The position numbers and the translations under genes were made by a program. DNA of 51,635 nt from assembly GCA_015067785.1 (NCBI GenBank), contig SVLR01000014.1, positions 1 through 51,635 of the forward strand, written 5' to 3'. Source of the DNA: Oscillospiraceae bacterium. Lineage in GTDB: Bacteria; Bacillota; Clostridia; Oscillospirales; Oscillospiraceae. Shown piece after piece: positions 45,168 to 51,635 of this stretch (the stretch's first letter is position 1; each line of letters begins with the position of its first letter). The notes under the pieces are model-generated. The model ran no database searches, had not been told where the DNA came from, and saw only the letters and a program-made list of their open reading frames with translations.

Positions 45168-47542
45168 ACGAAGAAAATAACATTCCGATCATCAACGCCG
45201 ATCCCGAATACGGCTTAACAAATGCGCAGGCCCAGCTCCGGGCAGAAAAGGGGCTTATCAACAAACCCACCGTCAAAACCGGACGGACGGAAGGGCAGAT
45301 CATCCGGGAGAACACCTGCACCTTCTTCAATCTTGTATTTGTCATTATGGCAGTCGCCCTGTTTTTGGCAGGCTCCTCCGTTGTGAATATGACCTTTATG
45401 GTCATTGTGATCGTCAATGCCATCATCGGCTGTTTTCAGGAGATCCGGGCAAAGCGGGCAGTGGATAAGCTGACGCTCCTGTCCGCCCACACCGTAAAGA
45501 CCCTCCGGAACGGAAAGTTGAAGAAGCTCCGCTTTGACGAACTGGTCCGGGACGACATCGTACTATACGGTCCCGGTGATCAGATCAGCGCCGACGGCGT
45601 GCTCCGCAGCGGACATATTTATGTCAATGAATCCCTGCTGACCGGTGAAGCCGACGCAGTAGAAAAGCACCCCGGTGATCCCCTGCTCTCGGGTAGCTTT
45701 GTAGTCACCGGAAACGGCAAAATGCAGCTGACCCAGGTGGGCGACGAGGCCTTTGCCACAAAGCTGGCATTGGAAGCCAAAAAGAATCCCCGGGCCGCCC
45801 GGTCGGAGATGATGCGCTCTTTGGATCTGCTGATCCGTTTTATCGGCATTGCCCTTGTTCCTATCGGTCTTCTTCTTTTTTATAACCAATATAAATCTCA
45901 GAATTTAGGACTGCAGGTCAGCGCAGAAGCCACCGTTGCCGCCTTAGTCGGTATGATCCCCGAGGGACTGTACCTGCTTACCAGTATCGCGCTGGCAGTT
46001 TCCTCCCTCAAGCTGACCCAAAAGCGGGTTTTGGTACAGGATATGCACTGCGTGGAGACCCTTGCCCGGGTAGATACGCTGTGCGTGGATAAGACGGGCA
46101 CCATCACCGAGCCGATCATGCAGGCGGAAGAAGTGATCCCCCTCTCCCACCAAAGCCCCGAATACTTAGAAGAGATCATTGTAAATCTTTACGGCGACGA
46201 GGACCCGGAAAACGAAACCGCCCGGGCATTGCAGGAATTATTCCCCGGAAATCCCACTTGGAAAAAGAATGTAGAGATCCCCTTCTCCTCGGACTACAAG
46301 TGGAAGGGCGCCGTTTTTGCAGACAGCGGCGCGTTCGTAGTTGGCGCACCGGATGCCATCTTAGGCGCTTTCTTCCCGGATATCTCGAAAACCGCCAACC
46401 ATTGGTCCTCCCTCGGCTACCGAGTGCTGCTGATCGCCGCCTATGAGGGCACTCCCAGACCGGGTCAACTGGTGGCAAGTAAGCTTCACCCGGAAGCGCT
46501 GGTCTTAATGACCAATCGCATCCGCCCGGAAGCACCGGAGACTTTCGCTTATTTTGTAAAGCAGGGTGTGACCGTTAAGGTCATCTCCGGTGACAACCCG
46601 GCAACGGTCTCCGATGTTGCCCGCCGTGCAGGCATCGAAAACGCAGACCGCTATATCGACACCTCCACCTTGGAGACGGACAAGGACTTTTTAAAGGCCG
46701 CAGAAGAATATACGGTCTTCGGTCGGGTGACCCCGGATAAGAAAAAGCGGCTCATTTGGGCAATGAAGCAGAGAAAACATACCGTGGCAATGACCGGTGA
46801 CGGTGTTAACGATGTGCTGGCTATGAAGGAAGCAGACTGTGGCATCGCTATGGCAGGAGGCGCACAGGCCGCCAGTCAGATCGCCCAGCTTGTTCTGCTG
46901 GATGCGGACTTTTCCGCTATGCCCAGCATCGTGGACGAGGGTCGGAGAGTGATCAACAACATCCAGCGGGCTGCCGCATTGTTCCTTGTCAAAAATATTC
47001 TCTCTCTGTTCTTGGCGCTGATCGCCGTGCTGGCAGACTGGCCCTATCCCTTCGCCCCTATCAATTTAAGCCTGATCTCCGCGCTGACCATCGGTGTCCC
47101 CTCCTTCTTTTTGGCCCTGGAACCAAACTACGAACGGGTAAAGGGTCGATTCATCGTCAGCGTTTTGCGGCAAGCCTTCCCCGGCGGTCTTACCAACATA
47201 CTGATGGTAGTCACCGCCCAGATCGTTCTCGGCATTTTGGGCGCGCCTATGGCGCAGGTACAGACGGTCTGTACCGCCATTTTGGCTGTCACCGGACTTT
47301 TGGTACTTCTGTCTGTCTCCAAGCCCTTTGATAGATTCCGTCTGTTTATTTGGGCGATGATGGCAATTGCGCTGGTATTCTCATTCCTGTTCTTAGGCGG
47401 CATCCTGCAGCTGCAGTCGGTTTCTCTTGCCAATCTGCCCGTTTTGGGTATCCTGCTGGCAGTGACACCAGTGGTCTACTGGGGACTGCGGCGGCTTTTC
47501 GATCTTGGCGACCGGGTCGTTGCCAAGATCCGCAGCAAATAA
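45164..47542 (+). CDS. Cation-translocating P-type ATPase (CtpE/PMR-like)
   Basis: A 792-residue P-type ATPase. The actuator has LLTGEADAV near residue 153; the M4 helix reads GMIPEGLYLLTS near residue 263; the phosphorylation site is CVDKTGTITEP near residue 306; the hinge includes TGDGVNDVLAMKEADCGIAM near residue 545. Four hydrophobic segments follow to the C-terminus. The MIPEGL M4 motif, without heavy-metal CPC, fits the CtpE-type calcium-like group; the ion is not proven. It is translationally coupled to thiN, an unusual partner, and ends at a terminator. Confidence 0.9.
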   Translation: MNEENNIPIINADPEYGLTNAQAQLRAEKGLINKPTVKTGRTEGQIIRENTCTFFNLVFVIMAVALFLAGSSVVNMTFMVIVIVNAIIGCFQEIRAKRAVDKLTLLSAHTVKTLRNGKLKKLRFDELVRDDIVLYGPGDQISADGVLRSGHIYVNESLLTGEADAVEKHPGDPLLSGSFVVTGNGKMQLTQVGDEAFATKLALEAKKNPRAARSEMMRSLDLLIRFIGIALVPIGLLLFYNQYKSQNLGLQVSAEATVAALVGMIPEGLYLLTSIALAVSSLKLTQKRVLVQDMHCVETLARVDTLCVDKTGTITEPIMQAEEVIPLSHQSPEYLEEIIVNLYGDEDPENETARALQELFPGNPTWKKNVEIPFSSDYKWKGAVFADSGAFVVGAPDAILGAFFPDISKTANHWSSLGYRVLLIAAYEGTPRPGQLVASKLHPEALVLMTNRIRPEAPETFAYFVKQGVTVKVISGDNPATVSDVARRAGIENADRYIDTSTLETDKDFLKAAEEYTVFGRVTPDKKKRLIWAMKQRKHTVAMTGDGVNDVLAMKEADCGIAMAGGAQAASQIAQLVLLDADFSAMPSIVDEGRRVINNIQRAAALFLVKNILSLFLALIAVLADWPYPFAPINLSLISALTIGVPSFFLALEPNYERVKGRFIVSVLRQAFPGGLTNILMVVTAQIVLGILGAPMAQVQTVCTAILAVTGLLVLLSVSKPFDRFRLFIWAMMAIALVFSFLFLGGILQLQSVSLANLPVLGILLAVTPVVYWGLRRLFDLGDRVVAKIRSK

Positions 47543-47563
47543 ACATCCCGCGCCTATGTAGAG

Positions 47564-47592
47564 ACCGCCCGGTGGATTTCCACCGGGCGGTT
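47564..47592. terminator. Bidirectional terminator
   Basis: A 12-bp perfect stem ACCGCCCGGTGG (47564-47575) / CCACCGGGCGGT (47580-47591) with a 4-nt loop, between the convergent ATPase gene and aspS. Confidence 0.85.
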
Positions 47593-47595
47593 GTC

Positions 47596-49371
47596 TTATA
47601 AATGGCTTTCGTTGATGAGGATATGCACATCGTCCAGCTGCTTCTGGGAAACTGTGGTAGGTGCGTCCATCATCAAATCCTGTGCGTTTTTGTTCATGGG
47701 GAAGGTAATGACCTCGCGGATGGACTCCTCGCCGGTCAGCAGCATTACCAGGCGGTCAACACCGGGAGCTGCGCCTGCGTGGGGAGGTGCGCCATAGGTA
47801 AAGGCATTGTACATGGCCGGGAACTTCGCCTTCACATCCTCTTCGCCCAGGCCAACCATCTGGAAGGCCTTGACCATAATTTCAGGGTCATGGTTACGGA
47901 CAGCACCGGAGGCGGACTCATAGCCGTTGATGACCAGATCGTACTGATCGGCATTGATCTGCAGGAGCTTCTCCGTATTGCCCTCGGCTGCCCGCAGGGC
48001 ATCCATGCCGCCCTGCGGCATAGAGAAGGGGTTGTGGCAGAATTCCAGCTCACCGGATTCCTCGCCCATTTCGTACATGGGGAAGTCTACGATCCAGCAC
48101 ATTGCATACTGTTCTTCATCGAAGTGACCGGGGATGCGCTTGCCCATCATAGTGCGGATAACACCGGCGGTCTTCCGGGCGGCAGTCTTCTTGCCCGCTG
48201 CCATACAGACGAAGCTGCCGGGTTTAAGATTCAGCTTAGCAGTCAGCGCAGCGGTCTGTTCTGTAAGGAACTTGGATACGCCGCCGGTAAGATTGCCGTT
48301 CTCGTCCACCTTTACCCAGCAGGCCTTATTGCCGGTCTGTACCTCCACATCGTTCAGGAGCTTATCGATCCACTTGCGGCCCTCGTTAAAGTTATCCACA
48401 GCGACAGCCTTAACAACAGCATTCTGGAAAGGTCCAAACTCGCTGCCAGCAACGGCGTCGGTCACATCGGTAATCTCCAGGTCGATACGAAGATCGGGCT
48501 TATCGGAGCCGTAACGCTCCATCGCCTCATTGAAAGGAATGTGACGGAAGGGCGCCGCGCTTACCCGCTCGTACTTACCAAACTTCTGGAATACAGGGCG
48601 GATGACCTCTTCCAAGGTCTGCAGCACATCGGCCTGAGAAGCAAATGCCATTTCCATATCCATCTGATAAAACTCACCGGGCGTGCGGTCTGCCCGGGCA
48701 TCCTCGTCACGGAAGCAGGGTGCGATCTGGAAATAGCGGTCAAAGCCGGAGGTCATCAGCAGCTGCTTAAACTGCTGGGGTGCCTGCGGCAGGGCATAGA
48801 ACTTGCCGGGGTGATTCCGGGCAGGGACCAAATAGTCTCTTGCACCCTCGGGAGAGGAAGCAGTGAGGATCGGCGTGGTGATCTCCAAAAAGCCCTTCTC
48901 GGTCATCAGACGGCGCAGCTCAGCAACCACTTGGCAGCGCAAAATGATGTTCTGCTTTACCGCGGGATTCCGCAGATCAAGATAGCGGTACTTAAGGCGG
49001 ACATTCTCGTCCGCATCCCGGGATTTATTGATCTCGAAGGGCAGGGAGTTATGGATGCACTTACCCAGCACCTTGATATCGGTGGGAACTACCTCGATCT
49101 CACCGGTAGCTTGCTTGGGATTCTTACTCTCACGCTCCCGGACGGTACCGGTAACCGAGACGGTGCTCTCCTTATGGATGCCCTTAATGATCTGCATCAT
49201 CTGCTCATTTTCTACAACTACCTGGGTAGTGCCATAAAAGTCACGGAGAACTAAGAACGCAAAATTTGCGCCCACCTCGCGGACATTCTCCAGCCAGCCG
49301 GAGATGGTAACAGTTTTGCCTGCATCGGAAAGGCGCAGCTCTCCGCAGGTATGGGTTCTGGATTGGAACAT
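47596..49371 (-). CDS. aspS: Aspartyl-tRNA synthetase
   Basis: Charges tRNA-Asp (or both Asp and Asn tRNAs in organisms using the indirect Asn route). The 591 residues have an N-terminal OB-fold anticodon-binding domain (GWLENVREVGANFAFLVLRD), the class II core with motif 2 CFRDEDARADRTPGEFYQMD near residue 218, a bacterial GAD insertion (about 300-410) and motif 3 GAPPHAGAAPGVDRLVMLL near residue 555. The frame reaches 49437, but I start at 49371 (MFQSRTHTCG) after GAGGGGAT. Confidence 0.96.
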   Translation of the reverse strand: MFQSRTHTCGELRLSDAGKTVTISGWLENVREVGANFAFLVLRDFYGTTQVVVENEQMMQIIKGIHKESTVSVTGTVRERESKNPKQATGEIEVVPTDIKVLGKCIHNSLPFEINKSRDADENVRLKYRYLDLRNPAVKQNIILRCQVVAELRRLMTEKGFLEITTPILTASSPEGARDYLVPARNHPGKFYALPQAPQQFKQLLMTSGFDRYFQIAPCFRDEDARADRTPGEFYQMDMEMAFASQADVLQTLEEVIRPVFQKFGKYERVSAAPFRHIPFNEAMERYGSDKPDLRIDLEITDVTDAVAGSEFGPFQNAVVKAVAVDNFNEGRKWIDKLLNDVEVQTGNKACWVKVDENGNLTGGVSKFLTEQTAALTAKLNLKPGSFVCMAAGKKTAARKTAGVIRTMMGKRIPGHFDEEQYAMCWIVDFPMYEMGEESGELEFCHNPFSMPQGGMDALRAAEGNTEKLLQINADQYDLVINGYESASGAVRNHDPEIMVKAFQMVGLGEEDVKAKFPAMYNAFTYGAPPHAGAAPGVDRLVMLLTGEESIREVITFPMNKNAQDLMMDAPTTVSQKQLDDVHILINESHL

Positions 49372-49408
49372 AAAATATCCCCTCATTTTTCTCATAATTG
49401 CACCGCTT

Positions 49409-49437
49409 ATTTTCTCACAAACCGCCAAAAAAGTCAA
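49409..49437 (-). promoter_or_regulatory. Promoter of aspS
   Basis: TTGACT (49437-49432), 17-bp spacer, GAAAAT (49414-49409); leader of about 30 nt. No T-box leader is present here. Confidence 0.6.
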
Positions 49438-49548
49438 TCACTTCTTACGATTTGGTGAAAAAGCCTTTGCATTTTTCACAAATTTATTATGCAAGGGGGT
49501 TTTTTTATGTATATAGTAAGAAAAGTTGCATTTTTCGTAATTTTTTCA

Positions 49549-49577
49549 TTGATTTTATTCGAAGTTTGCCGTATAAT
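49549..49577 (+). promoter_or_regulatory. Promoter of trmL
   Basis: TTGATT (49549-49554), 17-bp spacer, TATAAT (49572-49577). Confidence 0.78.
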
Positions 49578-49620
49578 AGGGCAGCGAGCAATTTAGGGAA
49601 ATTCCTGAGAGGTGAAAGCA

Positions 49621-50103
49621 TTGCTTCATATCGTTCTGGTGGAGCCGGAAATTCCCGGCAACTGCGGAAATATTGCAAGAACCTGCGCTGCCACCGGCTG
49701 CAGCCTGCACCTGATCCGTCCTCTGGGCTTTGACATTTCGGATAAGGCGCTGAAGCGGGCGGGTCTCGATTACTGGCATCTTTTGGATGTCCACGACTAT
49801 GATAATTTAGAGGATTTCTTCCGCAAAAACGATGTGAAACAAATGTGGTGTCTCACCACAAAAGCCCCCCAGTGCTACACCGAGGCGAATTTTGAAACGG
49901 ACTGCTATCTGTTCTTCGGCAAGGAGACTAAGGGTCTACCCGAGGATTTTCTGGAAGAACATAGAGATAGCTGCATCCGTCTTCCTATGCGTCCGGAGGC
50001 CCGAAGCCTAAACCTCAGCAACGCGGTCGCTATCACCGTCTTTGAGGCGTTACGGCAACTGGATTTCCCACACTTGCAAGATTACGGCAAAATGGCAAAG
50101 TAA
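49621..50103 (+). CDS. trmL: tRNA (cytidine(34)-2'-O)-methyltransferase
   Basis: SPOUT-fold enzyme that 2'-O-methylates the wobble base of certain Leu tRNAs. The 160 residues show the family N-terminus LHIVLVEPEIPGNCGNIARTCAAT in two conserved blocks, LFFGKETKGLPEDFL near residue 100 and the knot region RLPMRPEARSLNLSNAVAI near residue 120. GTG 49612 opens the frame, but TTG 49621 fits the family N-terminus and lies 6-7 nt after GAGAGGTG, so I prefer it. Confidence 0.93.
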   Translation: MLHIVLVEPEIPGNCGNIARTCAATGCSLHLIRPLGFDISDKALKRAGLDYWHLLDVHDYDNLEDFFRKNDVKQMWCLTTKAPQCYTEANFETDCYLFFGKETKGLPEDFLEEHRDSCIRLPMRPEARSLNLSNAVAITVFEALRQLDFPHLQDYGKMAK

Positions 50104-50116
50104 GCAAACAAGTAAA

Positions 50117-50228
50117 AAGGCCCCCTTGTGTAAAGGGGGCTGGCAGAAATCTTTGATTTCTGACTGGGGGATTGACAACCCCTCCGTCACGATATACATC
50201 GTGACACCTCCCCTTACACAGGGGAGGC
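50117..50228 (+). repeat. Family A five-hairpin repeat, copy 5
   Basis: Outer hairpins CCCCCTTGTGTAAAGGGGG and CCTCCCCTTACACAGGGGAGG; internal CAGAAATC/GATTTCTG and GTCACGAT/ATCGTGAC. It separates trmL from pgk. Confidence 0.9.
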
Positions 50229-50263
50229 ATATATTGTAATAAATAACATATGGAGGAATAACA

Positions 50264-51463
50264 ATGAACTACAACAAGAAGTCTATTGAAGACATTGAAG
50301 TAGCCGGTAAGCGCGTTCTGTGCCGTTGCGACTTCAATGTTCCCACCAAGGAAGGCAAGATCACTTCCGACAAGCGGATCGTGGCTGCACTGCCCACCAT
50401 CCAGTATCTGATTGCACACGGCGCACGGGTCATCCTCTGCTCCCATATGGGCAAGCCCAAGGGCGAGTGGAAGCCCGAGCTGAGCCTCAAGGTCGTAGCC
50501 GACCGTCTTTCCGAGCTGCTGGGCAAGGAGGTCATTATGGCTTCCGATGTGGCAGGTGAAGATTCCAAGGCAAAGGCTGCCGCTCTGAAGGACGGCGACG
50601 TGATGCTGCTGGAGAACACCCGTTACATCAAGGGCGAGACCAAGAACGATCCCGAGCTGAGTAAGGCACTGGCTGACCTTGCCGACATTTTCGTAAACGA
50701 CGCTTTCGGCACCGCTCACCGCGCTCACTCTTCCACCGCAGGTGTTGCCGATTACCTGCCCGCTGTTTCCGGCTATCTGGTACAGAAGGAAGTTTCCATT
50801 ATGGGCAAGGCTCTGGCGAACCCCGAGCGTCCCTTCGTCGCCATTCTGGGCGGTGCTAAGGTCTCCGACAAGCTCAATGTTATCAATAACCTTTTGGAGA
50901 AGGTCGACACCCTGATCATCGGCGGCGGTATGGCTTACACCTTCCTGGCTGCCCAGGGCTACAGCGTGGGCAAGTCCCTCGTTGACAATGAGAAGCTGGA
51001 CTACTGCAAGGAGATGCTCGCTAAGGCAGAGGCCAAGGGCGTAAAGCTGCTGCTGCCTGTTGACACCGCCATTGCTCCTGCTTTCCCCTCCCCCATTGAC
51101 GCAGAGGTCCCTGTTGACTATGTAGACTGCACCGCCATCCCCGCTGACCAGATGGGTCTGGACATCGGTCCCAAGGCCTGCGAGGTCTTCGCTGCTGCCG
51201 CAAAGAGCGCCAAGACCGTTGTTTGGAACGGACCTATGGGCGTATTCGAAAACCCCACTCTGGCAAAGGGTACCATTGCGGTTGCACAGGCGCTGGCTGA
51301 CAGCGACGCTGTGACCATCGTTGGCGGTGGCGACTCCGCAGCTGCTTGCGAGCAGCTGGGTTTCGCAAATGCCATCACCCACATTTCCACCGGCGGTGGC
51401 GCTTCCCTTGAGTTCCTGGAAGGCTTAGAACTGCCCGGCATCGCCTGCTTGCAGGATAAGTAA
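50264..51463 (+). CDS. pgk: Phosphoglycerate kinase
   Basis: Glycolytic enzyme transferring phosphate from 1,3-bisphosphoglycerate to ADP. The 399 residues match the family. Visible: [17 protein letters not shown] near residue 18, [15 protein letters not shown] near residue 62, [16 protein letters not shown] near residue 118, [14 protein letters not shown] near residue 145 and the C-terminal [13 protein letters not shown] plus [27 protein letters not shown] precedes the ATG. No clear promoter lies between the family A repeat and the start; it may be read from trmL or from within the repeat. Confidence 0.97.
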   Translation: MNYNKKSIEDIEVAGKRVLCRCDFNVPTKEGKITSDKRIVAALPTIQYLIAHGARVILCSHMGKPKGEWKPELSLKVVADRLSELLGKEVIMASDVAGEDSKAKAAALKDGDVMLLENTRYIKGETKNDPELSKALADLADIFVNDAFGTAHRAHSSTAGVADYLPAVSGYLVQKEVSIMGKALANPERPFVAILGGAKVSDKLNVINNLLEKVDTLIIGGGMAYTFLAAQGYSVGKSLVDNEKLDYCKEMLAKAEAKGVKLLLPVDTAIAPAFPSPIDAEVPVDYVDCTAIPADQMGLDIGPKACEVFAAAAKSAKTVVWNGPMGVFENPTLAKGTIAVAQALADSDAVTIVGGGDSAAACEQLGFANAITHISTGGGASLEFLEGLELPGIACLQDK

Positions 51464-51481
51464 TCACAAAACCGTGTAAAC

Positions 51482-51583
51482 GGCCCCCTTGTGTAAAGGG
51501 GGCTGTCACGCGGTCAGCGTGACTGGGGGATTGTCAATCCCTCCGGCGGCAAATGCCGCCACCTCCCTTTGCACAAGGGAGGC
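51482..51583 (+). repeat. Family A five-hairpin repeat, copy 6
   Basis: Outer hairpins GCCCCCTTGTGTAAAGGGGGC and CCTCCCTTTGCACAAGGGAGG; internal GTCACGC/GCGTGAC and GGCGGCA/TGCCGCC. It begins 18 bp after the pgk stop and may terminate or process the pgk transcript. Confidence 0.9.
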
Positions 51584-51635
51584 TTGTATCAAATTTGTAA
51601 ATAATCATCGTTTATCGATGCATATATAATTAGGA

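Noticed and set aside
47602..49254. A 550-codon plus-strand frame opposite aspS, and similar long frames opposite M16, lgt and the 21765 fusion
   Set aside because: All mirror confident genes on the other strand and show no recognisable domains.

Overview
The window looks like the chromosome of an anaerobic, spore-forming gut-type Clostridia (Oscillospirales-like) bacterium. The evidence is a SpoIIP sporulation gene, T-box tRNA-sensing leaders, a ferredoxin-linked 2-oxoacid oxidoreductase, pyruvate phosphate dikinase, a YetF/DUF4363 pair, moderately high GC coding DNA and many small palindromic intergenic repeats. No rRNA, tRNA, CRISPR array, prophage or transposase gene was seen. Taxonomy is inferred from gene content only.

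Layout. 1-7.9 kb, mostly minus strand: ppdK, lexA, a small ferritin-like gene (plus), then a YfmF/YfmH-type M16 peptidase pair with lgt. 7.9-10.1 kb, plus: prmA and a membrane-anchored glycosidase-like protein. 10.2-19.9 kb, minus: one long candidate operon starting at a T-box leader, with two XRE-cupin-acyl-CoA synthetase fusions, a P-loop ATPase, the four subunits of a branched-chain 2-oxoacid:ferredoxin oxidoreductase and ilvE. 19.9-24.2 kb, plus: a divergent second T-box, an isopropylmalate-synthase-like protein that has lost its catalytic residues, and a TIM-barrel/acyl-CoA-synthetase fusion. 24.6-27.3 kb, minus: a PHP-type tyrosine phosphatase and a DUF2079 membrane protein. 27.5-32.6 kb, plus: secA, a multicopper-like purine nucleoside phosphorylase and an orphan substrate-binding lipoprotein. 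32.7-34.2 kb, minus: tadA and spoIIP. 34.3-47.5 kb, plus: queH, an rRNA methyltransferase, a lipid kinase, a U32 peptidase, maf-mreC-mreD-PBP2, yetF-DUF4363, thiN and a P-type ATPase. 47.6-49.4 kb, minus: aspS. 49.6-51.5 kb, plus: trmL and pgk.

The most interesting part is 10.2-24.2 kb. Two divergent promoters each make a T-box leader. By position, the plus leader reads CUG (Leu) and the minus leader reads AUC (Ile, less sure). T-boxes switch genes on when the matching tRNA is uncharged, so the genes should serve amino-acid supply rather than breakdown. The enzymes form a logical salvage route: acyl-CoA synthetases activate isobutyrate, 2-methylbutyrate or isovalerate; the ferredoxin oxidoreductase carboxylates the acyl-CoA reductively to a branched 2-oxoacid; IlvE transaminates it to Val, Ile or Leu. 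The dead IPMS homologue keeps the leucine-binding regulatory domain and may be a sensor. The wiring and direction are inference; the gene order, fusions, motifs and leaders are seen in the sequence.

A second theme is intergenic repeats. Two families (six copies of A, three of B) share a five-hairpin design in which the internal hairpins change sequence between copies but keep their pairing. Two A copies sit between the T-box terminators and the first genes of both T-box operons, and one B copy sits in the prmA leader.
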